In this document: positions 1 through 11,209 of the stretch, piece after piece
Layout: every line of letters begins with the position of its first letter
Position numbering within the stretch: the stretch's first letter is position 1
From: Streptomyces venezuelae
GTDB taxonomy: Bacteria > Actinomycetota > Actinomycetes > Streptomycetales > Streptomycetaceae
Assembly: GCF_008642275.1 (NCBI RefSeq)
Contig: NZ_CP029189.1
Span: 5,244,501-5,308,500, forward strand
DNA length: 64,000 bases
Direction: 5' to 3'
Translations under genes and position numbers: made by a program
The notes under the pieces: model-generated
Told to the model about the DNA's origin: nothing
What the model saw: the letters and a program-made list of their open reading frames with translations, nothing else
Databases searched by the model: none

Positions 1-102
1 CGCGGTGCTCGGCGCGGCCACGGCCCCGGCGAGCAGGAGGACCGTCGACGCGACGACGGACTTGAGGCGGCGGGCGAACCTGCGCGGCTTCCTGGTGGAC
101 AT
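1..102 (-). CDS. Secreted protein, N-terminus only (runs off the left edge)
   Basis: An ATG at 102 on the minus strand opens 34 codons that continue past the window edge. The start is a textbook signal peptide: MSTRKPRRFARRLKS (many Arg/Lys), then the hydrophobic stretch VVASTVLLLAGAVAA, then PSTA. A Shine-Dalgarno-like AAGGGGAG lies about 9 bases upstream. The mature protein is not visible, so its function cannot be named. It is divergent from the XRE-NACHT gene and shares a 202-bp promoter region with it. Confidence 0.7.
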   Translation of the reverse strand, partial: MSTRKPRRFARRLKSVVASTVLLLAGAVAAPSTA

Positions 103-199
103 ACGAGTCGACTCCCCTTGGGTCAAGGCGGGCACCGCGTCGGGTGCGGCGGCCGGCACTCATCGTGGTGTTCGCGCTGGTCGGGGGACCATGCCCGCA

Positions 200-219
200 A
201 CCGGCCATATGTGGCCGGT
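200..219. promoter_or_regulatory. 20-bp palindrome in the divergent promoter region
   Basis: ACCGGCCA-TATG-TGGCCGGT has perfect 8-bp arms. It lies between the divergent secreted-protein gene and the XRE-NACHT gene, about 85 bp before the latter's start. It has the form of a dimeric repressor site. The neighbouring XRE domain is one candidate binder; this is inference. Confidence 0.5.
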
Positions 220-304
220 CGGCGGTACCCCGTGGTTTGACCGGGATCCGGGAGGACATCGGACCCAAGTGGCAGGGTCGTCGTCGAGGGGGAAGGGCGG
301 GCAA

Positions 305-2881
305 GTGGGCAGCCGGTTCGGTGCGTTGCTCCGCGGGTTGCGGCACGAGGCGGGGATGACGCAGGAGCAGTTGGCCGAGCGGTCCCGGCTCGGGGTCCGC
401 ACCATCCACCGGCTGGAGACCGGCAAACCCACCGACGCGCGGATGGGAACGGTGAGGCAGGTCGCGCACGCGCTGGCCGACGAGCTGAAGCGCGACCGGG
501 ACGCGCTCTGGACGGACCTGCTGGCAGCCCACCGCGGCAACGGAGCCGCCGCCGGGCAGGACCCGCGCGCCGCCGCTCCCGCTCCCGCTCCGGCGCCGCA
601 GCAGAAGGAGACGGCGGAGGAGGAAGCGGCCGAGCTGGCGGCGGCCGAGGGGGCGGCGGCGCTTGAACGGGCGCCCGAACCGGACCGTCCGGACCGTCCG
701 GTGCCGCACCGCACCCTGCCGACGTCCCGGGGCACCCTGGCCGAGGCCGCCGGGTCGCTCGCCCACGACGTCTACGGCCGCTGCATCCGCGAGGAGGAAC
801 AGCGCCGCGTCCACGACCCGTTCCCGCTGCCCGTGCGCTGGCGCTCGGCCCCCGCCGACCTGATGGACCACTGGGACAACATCCGCGGCACCCCGCCCGG
901 GGCCGCCCTCGGCCCGCTGTCCCTGGACGGCGGCCTCACGGACATCGCCGACGTCTACCGGCGCGTCCGCTCCGGGCGGCTGGTGGTGCTCGGCCGGGCC
1001 GGCTCCGGCAAGACCGTCCTCGTCCTGCGGTTCGTCCTCGACCACCTCGCGGCGCGCTCCGACGCCGAACCCGTGCCCGTGGTCTTCAGCATGGGATCGT
1101 GGGACCCGACCGGCACCGCCCTGCGCGACTGGCTGATCGCCCGCCTGCTGCGCGACCACCCGAACCTCGGCGCGCTCGCCCCCGGCGGTTCGACCCTCGC
1201 CGCCGCCCTGGTGGACGCCGGATGGATCCTGCCGGTCCTGGACGGATTCGACGAGATGGCCACCGGGCTGCTCGGCGTCGCCCTGCGCGAACTCAACGCG
1301 AGCTCCCTGCCGCTGCTGCTGACCAGCCGCACCGAGCAGTTCACCGAGGCCGTCGGGGTGGAGGTGCTCCGCCGGACCGCGGGCATCGAGCTGCTGGACC
1401 TGGACGCCGACGACCTGGTCCACTACCTGCCCCGCACCGCTCGCCCGGGCGCGCCGGCCGGCGGGGCGGGCCCGGAGCGCCGCGACGGCCCGGGCGGCCG
1501 GGCCGCCACCGGGTGGGACCCCGTCCTGGAGCGGCTGCGCACCGGCCCGGGCGACGGGCCGGGCACCCGGCTCAGGGCCGTGCTGAGCACCCCGCTGATG
1601 GTCCTGCTCGCCCGGACCGCCTACAGCGACACCCCGGCCCAGGATCCGGCGGAGCTGCTGGACGAGGCCCGCTTCCCGACCCCCGAGGCCATCGAGGAGC
1701 ATCTGCTGGCCGGGTTCGTACCGAGCGTCTACCGGTCCCTGCCCGTGGCCGTCCCGGGTGCCCGACGCGGGCGCGGACCGCGTACATGGGACCCGTACCG
1801 CGCCCGGCGCTACCTGGGCCACCTCGCCGACCACCTGGACCGGCCCGGGCGCCGCGCGGGCCAGGACCTCGCGTGGTGGCAGCTGCGCGACTCGCTGCCG
1901 CCGTCCTCGCGGATCCTGGCCGTCGTCCTCGCCTGCTCCCTGGTCACCGCCGTCGCCGACTGGCTCGTCTTCCCGGCCAAGAACCTGGCCGCGGGCCGCG
2001 GCGCCGCGTTCGCCCTGGGTACGGGCCTGCTGGACGCGCTGCTGTTCGGCCCCGCCGTCGGCCTCGCCTTCGGGCTGGTCCACGGGCTCATGGCCGTGCT
2101 CGGGATCCGGGCGTTCGAGCCGTCCCGGGTGCGGATGCGGCTGCCCGGCCGCCGCGGACGGGGCGCCGGACCGACCTCCCGCAGGTTCGCCACCCTGGTC
2201 CCGGCCGGACTCCTGGGCGGCCTCGTGATGGGCCTCGGGTGCGGGATCGCCTTCACCGTGGGCGCGCGGCTGACCTACGGCGGGGTGCTGCTCAACGCCG
2301 CGGTGATCGAGGCGACGGCGGTCAACTGCCTCATGTACGGGCTCACGTTCGCCCTGGCGGGCGGCCTCGTACTCGGGCTGGTGGCCGCCCTGGAGACCCC
2401 CATCGACCTCGGCCGTGCCGCCACCCCGACGGACCTGCTGGCCGTCAACCGCAGCATCGTCGTGCGCCAGGCGCTCTTCCTCGCGCCGATGCTGACCCTG
2501 GTGATCGCCTTCGGCGGCCGGCTCATGACCGAGCTGCTCCAGGGTGTCGTCGGCCCCCTGACCTGGCCGATGGCCGACGGGCTCGCGCTCGGCGCCGTGG
2601 GCGGGGTGGCCGGTGCGCTCTCCTACGCCCTGGCGTTCACCGCCTGGGGCCAGTGGGTGCTCCTGGCCCGGATCTGGCTGCCCCTGACCGGCCGCCTCCC
2701 CTGGGCGACGGTCGCCTTCCTGGAGGACGCCTACCGGCGGGGCGTCCTGCGCCAGGTCGGGGCCGTCTACCAGTTCCGCCACGCCCGCCTCCAGCGCCAC
2801 CTGCGCGGCGGGCGCACCGGCGGAAGGGTCACCCGCCCGGTGCACCCCACGTCGTCCCGGGACGGTGGTTCGCGCCCGTGA
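305..2881 (+). CDS. XRE-NACHT NTPase with multispan membrane C-terminus (NLR-like)
   Basis: 858 aa. Start GTG 305 is chosen because GAGGGGGAAGGG sits just upstream and the fold begins there (VGSRFGALLRGLRHEAGMTQ). Residues 1-75 are an XRE helix-turn-helix. Residues 80-145 are an Ala/Glu/Pro-rich linker. A NACHT-type P-loop NTPase follows: Walker A GRAGSGKT near 229-236, Walker B LPVLDGFDE near 308-316, then LLLTSR as a sensor-like strand. From about 535 to 830 there are roughly eight hydrophobic helices, and the tail is short and basic. HTH plus NACHT plus membrane segments is common in Streptomyces, but few members have known functions; bacterial NACHT proteins (bNACHT) include anti-phage NLR-like proteins. 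The role here, immune sensor or signal-coupled regulator, is inference. Confidence 0.85.
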   Translation: MGSRFGALLRGLRHEAGMTQEQLAERSRLGVRTIHRLETGKPTDARMGTVRQVAHALADELKRDRDALWTDLLAAHRGNGAAAGQDPRAAAPAPAPAPQQKETAEEEAAELAAAEGAAALERAPEPDRPDRPVPHRTLPTSRGTLAEAAGSLAHDVYGRCIREEEQRRVHDPFPLPVRWRSAPADLMDHWDNIRGTPPGAALGPLSLDGGLTDIADVYRRVRSGRLVVLGRAGSGKTVLVLRFVLDHLAARSDAEPVPVVFSMGSWDPTGTALRDWLIARLLRDHPNLGALAPGGSTLAAALVDAGWILPVLDGFDEMATGLLGVALRELNASSLPLLLTSRTEQFTEAVGVEVLRRTAGIELLDLDADDLVHYLPRTARPGAPAGGAGPERRDGPGGRAATGWDPVLERLRTGPGDGPGTRLRAVLSTPLMVLLARTAYSDTPAQDPAELLDEARFPTPEAIEEHLLAGFVPSVYRSLPVAVPGARRGRGPRTWDPYRARRYLGHLADHLDRPGRRAGQDLAWWQLRDSLPPSSRILAVVLACSLVTAVADWLVFPAKNLAAGRGAAFALGTGLLDALLFGPAVGLAFGLVHGLMAVLGIRAFEPSRVRMRLPGRRGRGAGPTSRRFATLVPAGLLGGLVMGLGCGIAFTVGARLTYGGVLLNAAVIEATAVNCLMYGLTFALAGGLVLGLVAALETPIDLGRAATPTDLLAVNRSIVVRQALFLAPMLTLVIAFGGRLMTELLQGVVGPLTWPMADGLALGAVGGVAGALSYALAFTAWGQWVLLARIWLPLTGRLPWATVAFLEDAYRRGVLRQVGAVYQFRHARLQRHLRGGRTGGRVTRPVHPTSSRDGGSRP

Positions 2882-3125
2882 TCGTCGCCCAGCACAGTCC
2901 GCAGGAGATCATGTCGTCGTCCTCGTCGAAGCCGAGGTCCGCGGGCTGACCCGGTACCGACCTGGCCACCGCGAAGTCGATCGGCGTCTCCATGGAGCAC
3001 CGCTGGTCGGTCTTGGTCGGCCAGAACGCGTCGTCGCCCAGCGGGGTCGGACGCGGGCGGAAACGGCCGCCGGCCCGGACGAGCGCGTCGACCATCTCGT
3101 ACATGTGTCGCTGCGAATGCTCCAT
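2829..3125 (-). CDS. Hypothetical protein, 98 aa
   Basis: A 98-aa reading frame convergent with, and overlapping by 53 bp, the 3' end of the XRE-NACHT gene. The protein starts MEHSQRHMYEMVDALVRAGG, is acidic in the middle (FDEDDDM), and has a CGLC pair near residues 75-78, which could bind a metal or form a disulfide. I do not recognise a family. The composition is protein-like rather than the Arg/Pro/Ala-rich pattern of GC-rich shadow frames. The Shine-Dalgarno is weak. Confidence 0.55.
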   Translation of the reverse strand: MEHSQRHMYEMVDALVRAGGRFRPRPTPLGDDAFWPTKTDQRCSMETPIDFAVARSVPGQPADLGFDEDDDMISCGLCWATITGANHRPGTTWGAPGG

Positions 3126-3254
3126 GGCGGGAGTCTGTACCGACGGGCCGGGGCGAGGGCGCGCGGGGTGGCCCGACGGACGCGGACGCCCGCCCCGCCC
3201 GCGGTCCCCGGTCGTCGGGCCGGGGCGGCGGGCGGAACGCGGCGGGCACGGCGC

Positions 3255-3277
3255 CGGGACGGGTCCGCGGCGTCCCG
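3255..3277 (-). terminator. Hairpin after the quinone-oxidoreductase-like gene
   Basis: CGGGACG - 9 nt - CGTCCCG, a few bases beyond the stop of the gene read leftwards. A GC stem without a clear U-tract, as is usual for this genus. Confidence 0.4.
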
Positions 3278-3280
3278 TTC

Positions 3281-4204
3281 TCAGGCGACCGTCAGGACGA
3301 TCTTGCCGGTGGTGCGGCCCTGCTCGCCGATCTCGTGGGCCTTCGCGGCCTGCTCCAGCGGCAGCACCGTGTCGACCAGCGGCTTCAGCAGACCCTGCTC
3401 GACGAGCGCCGCGATCTCCCGCAGGCCGCCCAGGTCCGGCTCCACCAGGACCCAGGAGGCGTGCACGCCCTGCGGGTCGGCCGGCAGGGAGTCGGGGCCG
3501 GGCAGGGTCACGAGGTGGCCGCCGGCCTTGAGGACCTTCAGCGAGCGGAGCGTGTAGTCCCCGCCGATGGCGTCGATCACGACGTCCACGTCGGCGACGG
3601 CGTCCTCGAAGTCGGTGGTGCGGTAGTCGATCACCTCGTCGGCGCCGAGCTCGCGCAGCAGCGCGTGCTTGCCCGCGCTCGCCGTGCCGATCACGTACGC
3701 GCCGCGCGCCTTGGCGATCTGCACCGCCAGGTGGCCCACCCCGCCGGCCGCCGCGTGCACCAGCACCCGCTGCCCGGCGCCGACCCCGGCCGTGTCCACC
3801 AGGGCCTGCCAGGCGGTCAGCGCGGCCAGCGGCAGCGCCGCGGCCCCCACGTGGTCCAGCGCGGCCGGCTTGGGGGCGAAGTGCCGGGCGGGGGCGGTCA
3901 CGTACTCGGCGTAGCCGCCCGCCTGCCGCGGGAAGTGCGGCATGCCGTACACCTCGTCACCGGGCGAGTGGAGCGTCACGCCGGGGCCGACCGCCTCGAC
4001 GGTGCCGGAGACGTCCCAGCCGACGATCGGGTGCTCGCCCCAGGCGATGAGCGCACCGCTGTCCCGGGTCTTCCAGTCGACCGGGTTGACGCCGGCCGCG
4101 TGGACCCGGACGAGGACCTCGCCCAGTCCGGGCTCGGGCCGGTCGATCTCCCGCTCGACCAGGTTCTCCGGGCCGCCCCACTCGTTCACGACGATCGCGC
4201 GCAT
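3281..4204 (-). CDS. NADP-dependent quinone-oxidoreductase-like MDR protein
   Basis: 307 aa from ATG 4204 (MRAIVVNEWGGPENLVEREI). This is a zinc-independent medium-chain dehydrogenase/reductase: an N-terminal GroES-like half with AGVNPVDWKTRD, and a nucleotide-binding half with the VHAAAGGVGHLAVQIAK loop, which is the AxxGGVG motif typical of NADPH-dependent quinone oxidoreductases. No structural-zinc cysteine cluster is seen. The family reduces quinones or activated enones in the cytoplasm. It is divergent from the GlxA-type regulator with only 127 bp between starts, so the regulator probably controls it. Substrate unknown. Confidence 0.85.
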   Translation of the reverse strand: MRAIVVNEWGGPENLVEREIDRPEPGLGEVLVRVHAAGVNPVDWKTRDSGALIAWGEHPIVGWDVSGTVEAVGPGVTLHSPGDEVYGMPHFPRQAGGYAEYVTAPARHFAPKPAALDHVGAAALPLAALTAWQALVDTAGVGAGQRVLVHAAAGGVGHLAVQIAKARGAYVIGTASAGKHALLRELGADEVIDYRTTDFEDAVADVDVVIDAIGGDYTLRSLKVLKAGGHLVTLPGPDSLPADPQGVHASWVLVEPDLGGLREIAALVEQGLLKPLVDTVLPLEQAAKAHEIGEQGRTTGKIVLTVA

Positions 4205-4296
4205 TTCTGTCCGCCTCATTCCATCCGCAGGTGTCGGGATCCGGGTCGTTTCCCGGCGACGTGTCCCAGATTCGGGCAGGGCACCCCCCGGCGGTG

Positions 4297-4331
4297 TTGG
4301 CCGTTTGGCCACTATGTGACAGGATCTGGCC
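4297..4331 (+). promoter_or_regulatory. Leaderless promoter of the GlxA-type regulator with embedded palindrome
   Basis: -35 TTGGCC at 4297-4302, a 17-bp spacer, and -10 CAGGAT at 4320-4325. Only six bases separate the -10 from the ATG at 4332, so transcription would begin at the start codon. The palindrome TGGCC-gttt-GGCCA (4298-4311) covers the -35 and is a possible autoregulatory site. Confidence 0.5.
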
Positions 4332-5357
4332 ATGAGCGAGATGTGGCAGGACACCGAACGCACGGCCCGCCCCGGGAGCGGCACGGGCGGACGCCACCTC
4401 GTCGCGGTGCTCGCCCTGCCGGGCTTCCCCCCGTTCGAGCTGGGCATTCCCTCCCGGGTCTTCGGCGCCGCGGTGGGCGAGGCCGGCGAGGACCTCTACG
4501 AGGTCGTCGTCTGCACCGCCGACGGAGCCCCCGTGCTCAGCGACTCCGGCTTCACCCTCCAGCCCGCCGCCGGCCCCGAGGCCCTCGCCGCAGCCGACAC
4601 GGTGATCGTCCCGCCCACCCACGCCATGCCGGAGCTGGCCCTCGGCGGGCCGCTGCCGCCCGCGGTCGCCGGGGCCATCGCCCGCATCCGTCCCGGCACC
4701 CGCCTCGTGTCGATCTGCACCGGGTCCTACGTGCTCGCCGCCGCCGGCCTGCTCGACGACCGGCCGGCGACCACCCACTGGAACCTCGCCCGGGAGTTCC
4801 GCCGCGCCTACCCGAGGGTGCGCATCGACGAGGACGTGCTCTTCGTCGACGACGGCGACGTCCTGACCTCGGCCGGCGTCTCCGCCGGGGTCGACCTGTG
4901 CCTGCACATGATCCGCCGCGACCACGGCGTCGCCGTCACCAACCGGGCCGCGCGCATGTGCGTCGTGCCGCCCTGGCGCGACGGCGGCCAGGCCCAGTAC
5001 ATCGACCGCCCCGTTCCCGAGCCGACCGTCGCCACCACCACCGCCACCCGCGCCTGGGCCCTGGAGCGCCTCGCCGAACCGGTCACCCTGGCCGAACTGG
5101 CCGCGCACGCCCGGATGAGCCTGCGCACCTTCACCCGCCGGTTCCGCGACGAGGTCGGCATGACGCCGGTCCAGTGGCTCACCGCACAACGCCTCGAACT
5201 GGCCCGGCACCTGCTGGAGTCCAGCGATCTCCCGGTCGACCTGGTGGCCCACCGGGCCGGCTTCGGTTCGGCGAACTCCCTGCGCCAGCACATGCGTTCC
5301 ACGCTCGGTGTCTCCCCGATCGCCTACCGGCGCACCTTCCAGCCCGCACCGGCATGA
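4332..5357 (+). CDS. GlxA-family AraC-type transcriptional regulator
   Basis: 341 aa. The N-terminal half (about 20-200) is a DJ-1/PfpI-like domain: VAVLALPGFPPFELGIPSRVFG, then SICTGSYVLAAAGLLDDRPATTHW, where the Cys sits in the nucleophile-elbow position. The C-terminal half (about 225-335) holds the two AraC helix-turn-helix motifs (LAELAAHARMSLRTFTRRFRDE and LPVDLVAHRAGFGSANSLRQH). This is the GlxA layout, in which the amidase-like domain senses rather than hydrolyses. It is divergent from the MDR oxidoreductase, the most likely target, and appears leaderless. Confidence 0.9.
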   Translation: MSEMWQDTERTARPGSGTGGRHLVAVLALPGFPPFELGIPSRVFGAAVGEAGEDLYEVVVCTADGAPVLSDSGFTLQPAAGPEALAAADTVIVPPTHAMPELALGGPLPPAVAGAIARIRPGTRLVSICTGSYVLAAAGLLDDRPATTHWNLAREFRRAYPRVRIDEDVLFVDDGDVLTSAGVSAGVDLCLHMIRRDHGVAVTNRAARMCVVPPWRDGGQAQYIDRPVPEPTVATTTATRAWALERLAEPVTLAELAAHARMSLRTFTRRFRDEVGMTPVQWLTAQRLELARHLLESSDLPVDLVAHRAGFGSANSLRQHMRSTLGVSPIAYRRTFQPAPA

Positions 5358-5427
5358 CCTGCGGGGTAATCGCCACCGGGCCCACACCCTGGCAGGATCG
5401 GATCAACGGCCCGCACCGGCGGGCCGG

Positions 5428-5454
5428 TTCACAGGGTTCACAGGGTTCACAGGG
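5428..5454 (+). repeat. Three tandem copies of a 9-bp unit before the DUF1330 gene
   Basis: TTCACAGGG is repeated exactly three times, ending immediately before the GGGGGAGCAG Shine-Dalgarno region of the gene starting at 5465. It would lie in the 5' leader of that gene. Confidence 0.9.
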
Positions 5455-5464
5455 GGAGCAGACC

Positions 5465-5809
5465 ATGACCGCGTACGCCATCGCCCACATCCGTCCCGAG
5501 ACCATGAACGAGGACATCCTCCGGTACATCGAGACGATGCAGTCGACCCTGGACCCCTTCGGCGGGCGCTTCCTCGTCCACGGCACGGAGGTCGAGGTCC
5601 TGGAGGGCCCCTTCCCCGGCACGATCGTCATGATCGGTTTCCCGGACATCGAGAGCGCCCGCGCCTGGTACGCCTCCGACGCCTACCAGGCCATCCTCCC
5701 GCTGCGCACCGACCACATGGCCGGCGAGGTCGTCCTCGTCGAGGGCGTCCAGGCCGGCTACGACGCCTCGAAGACGGCCGCCGCCCTGCGCGCCCAAGCC
5801 GGCCTCTGA
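5465..5809 (+). CDS. DUF1330 domain protein
   Basis: 114 aa from ATG 5465 (MTAYAIAHIRPETMNEDIL) after GGGGGAG. It has the layout of the DUF1330 ferredoxin-like dimer family: YIETMQSTLDPFGGRFLVHG, then VMIGFPDIESARAWYASDAYQAILPLR. The family is small and cytoplasmic with no fixed function. The stop shares one base with the next gene's start (TGATG at 5807-5811), so the two are translationally coupled. Confidence 0.85.
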   Translation: MTAYAIAHIRPETMNEDILRYIETMQSTLDPFGGRFLVHGTEVEVLEGPFPGTIVMIGFPDIESARAWYASDAYQAILPLRTDHMAGEVVLVEGVQAGYDASKTAAALRAQAGL

Positions 5810-6762
5810 TGGGCAACCGCGCCACCTTCGTGATCGCGGGCGCCGAGGGGTACGAGTGCCGGGGCTCCTCGTTCGGCGCCGTCGGCCTCGACCTCGACCT
5901 GCTCGGCGGCCCGGACGCGGTCCTGCCCTTCGTCCTCGGTCACCGGGTCGAGGAGGGCCCCTGGTACGACGACGACATGTGCGAAGCGGGCGCCCTGATC
6001 GACCCCTCCCGCCGACTGCTCCTGGTCTTCGCCCAGGAAGGCCCGTCGGTGGCCATGCGCACCCGCGCCGCCTGGTGGCGGCTGCTCGGGCCCGCCTGGC
6101 CCGGATGGGAGCTCCGCTGGATGTACGACGGCCAGAGCGGCCTGCGCACCCACGTCGGCCTGGACCCGGGACACGTACGCGACACCCTGTACCCCGGCCC
6201 CGCCCTGGAGGCCGACGACGAGGAGCTGGCCGACCCCGACCCGATGGCCGCCGTCGTCACGGTCGGATCCGGCCGCTGCCACGTCCTCGCCCACATCGAC
6301 GACCATCCCGTGGCCGAGGGCCCGGCCCTCCTCGACCGGCTCGCGGCCGCCCCCGGCCACGCCGCGTACGCGGGGCGCGCCGAAGCCGGCGTCCACGTCG
6401 ACCCCGTGGCCCGCACGGTCGGCTGGTGGCTGACCGGGATCGTGCCGCACGCCGGACGCATGGCCGCCCGCTGGCCCGGCTGGACCGTGGAGTTCTGGGC
6501 CGACCGCTGGAGCGAGCACGCCCGGCGGGCACCCGGCCTGTTCGTTCCGCCCGCCGCCGACCCGGCGGCCGCGCTGGACGCCGTACGCGACGAGGCGCTG
6601 GAGCGCTGGGCCGAGCCGCGCGAGGACCGGCGGGCACAGCTCGCGGCCGCGCACCCGCGCATGGTCATCGGCACCGGCTTCCCGCCCGCCGTCACCGCGC
6701 GGAGGGCGGCCCTGGCCCGGGAGGTCGTCCGACGGTCCCGGCGGGCCGCCGCAGCCGGCTGA
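5809..6762 (+). CDS. Conserved hypothetical protein, 317 aa
   Basis: ATG 5809 overlaps the preceding stop by one base. The protein is soluble and Trp-rich (WWRLLGPAWPGWELRWMYDG; AARWPGWTVEFWADRW), with no signal peptide or membrane helix. Two Trp-rich halves with similar PGW-type motifs suggest an internal duplication. I do not recognise the family. Coupling to the DUF1330 gene points to shared expression. Confidence 0.75.
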   Translation: MGNRATFVIAGAEGYECRGSSFGAVGLDLDLLGGPDAVLPFVLGHRVEEGPWYDDDMCEAGALIDPSRRLLLVFAQEGPSVAMRTRAAWWRLLGPAWPGWELRWMYDGQSGLRTHVGLDPGHVRDTLYPGPALEADDEELADPDPMAAVVTVGSGRCHVLAHIDDHPVAEGPALLDRLAAAPGHAAYAGRAEAGVHVDPVARTVGWWLTGIVPHAGRMAARWPGWTVEFWADRWSEHARRAPGLFVPPAADPAAALDAVRDEALERWAEPREDRRAQLAAAHPRMVIGTGFPPAVTARRAALAREVVRRSRRAAAAG

Positions 6763-6919
6763 CCTCCCGGCGCGCGGACGGGACGCCCTCACCGGAGCCC
6801 GGGCGGGTCGCGGGGCGACGTGCGGGCCCGGATCGAGGCGGCGTACCGGCAGGCTGCCGTCGGCACCTGACCTCGGCCTTCGGCCCCCGCGCCCGCCCGG
6901 GGGTGCGAGCATGGGCGGT

Positions 6920-7605
6920 ATGGCTACTCACTTGATCACCGGTGCCGGCTCCGGCATCGGCGCCGCCGTCGCGGCCCGGCTGCACGCCCGCGGCGACGAC
7001 CTCGTCCTCCTCGCCCGGGACGCCGGCCGGGCCCGCGAGCTCGTCGGCCGCTACCCCGGCGCCACGTCCCTCGTGGGCGACCTCGCCGACCCCGACCGGC
7101 TGTCGTGGGCGTTCTCCAAGCAGGCCCTCCCGGAGCGGATCGACTCCCTGCTGCACATCGCCGGGATCGTCGACCTCGGGCCGGTCGGCGAGCTCCGGCC
7201 CAAGACCTGGCACCAGCAGCTCAACGTGAACCTGATCGCCCCCGCCGAGGTCACCCGGCTGCTGCTGCCCACCCTGCGCGCCTCCAAGGCCACCGTCGTG
7301 TTCGTGAACTCGGGCGCCGGCCTCACCGCCCACCCCGACTGGAGCGCGTACGCCGCCTCCAAGCACGGGCTCAAGGCGCTCGCCGACTCGCTGCGCGGCG
7401 AGGAGCGGGCCAACGGCATCCGCGTCACCTCCGTCTACCCGGGCCGCACCGCCAGCCCCATGCAGGCCAAGGTGCACTCGCAGGAGGGCAAGGAGTACGA
7501 CCCGGCCGCCTGGATCGACCCCGAGTCCGTGGCGACCACGATCGTCATGGCCGTGGACCTGCCACGCGACGCCGAGGTCAACGACCTGAGCGTCCGGCCG
7601 GGCCG

Positions 7606-7609
<4 letters not shown>
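6920..7609 (+). CDS. Short-chain dehydrogenase/reductase (SDR)
   Basis: 229 aa from ATG 6920 (MATHLITGAGSGIGAAVAARL); ATG 6911 would add three residues. Classical SDR: TGAGSGIG Rossmann motif near the start, HIAGIV (NAG equivalent), catalytic Ser in FVNSGAG, and YxxxK as YAASK. The family is NAD(P)-dependent and acts on alcohols or ketones; substrate unknown. It overlaps the next gene by 4 bp (ATGA at 7606-7609), so they form an operon. Confidence 0.88.
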
Positions 7610-10822
<3,213 letters not shown>

Positions 10823-11209
10823 TGGCGACCGGGCGAATCGCCGAGGGGGAGTAGCGAAGGCGAACGGATGCGTGGCGTGCGGCCGTACGGGCGGGCGCAC
10901 GCCAGGCGCGGCGAAGGGTGGTAAACGGCCGGTACAAGGCTGGTCGCAGGGCGGTGAGCTGTCGGATCATCGGACGGGTGACAGGGGGGTCCCGGTCCAA
11001 ACTCACCCGTTCGGCGGATACCGTACTGATGAGGATGGCTGGGTCGCATTCGGGCAACCACTGCCGACCGCTGCCCCTGGGAGCCTCGCGCGTCCTACTG
11101 TTGAGGGGTGCGCCTGTCGTGCACGGCCGCAGGATGCGATTCGGCCGTGGTGGCATGACATCGGGGCCATCGCGTGACATCGGCATCGCCGGCTGTGAGA
11201 GGTACGGGC
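10823..11209. other. 387-bp intergenic region between ligA and the GGDEF-EAL gene
   Basis: No convincing gene. It holds a ligA-proximal hairpin (10873-10904) and, close to the next start, a direct repeat TGACATCGG at 11156-11164 and 11175-11183 (19-bp period). I looked for the BldD palindrome known upstream of Streptomyces c-di-GMP genes and did not find a good match by eye. Confidence 0.5.
10873..10904 (+). terminator. Hairpin downstream of ligA
   Basis: TGGCGTGCG - 14 nt - CGCACGCCA, a 9-bp perfect stem 50 bp after the ligA stop. No U-tract. Confidence 0.4.

Noticed and set aside
3335..5464. Plus-strand open frame running through the oxidoreductase and AraC-regulator genes into the DUF1330 gene
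   Set aside because: Only the last 114 codons are coding-like and start at a good ATG; the rest is antisense or out of frame to certain genes.
6763..6919. In-frame stretch after the stop of the gene ending at 6762
   Set aside because: Short and Gly/Arg/Pro-rich; no start or domain, and the length is expected by chance at this GC.
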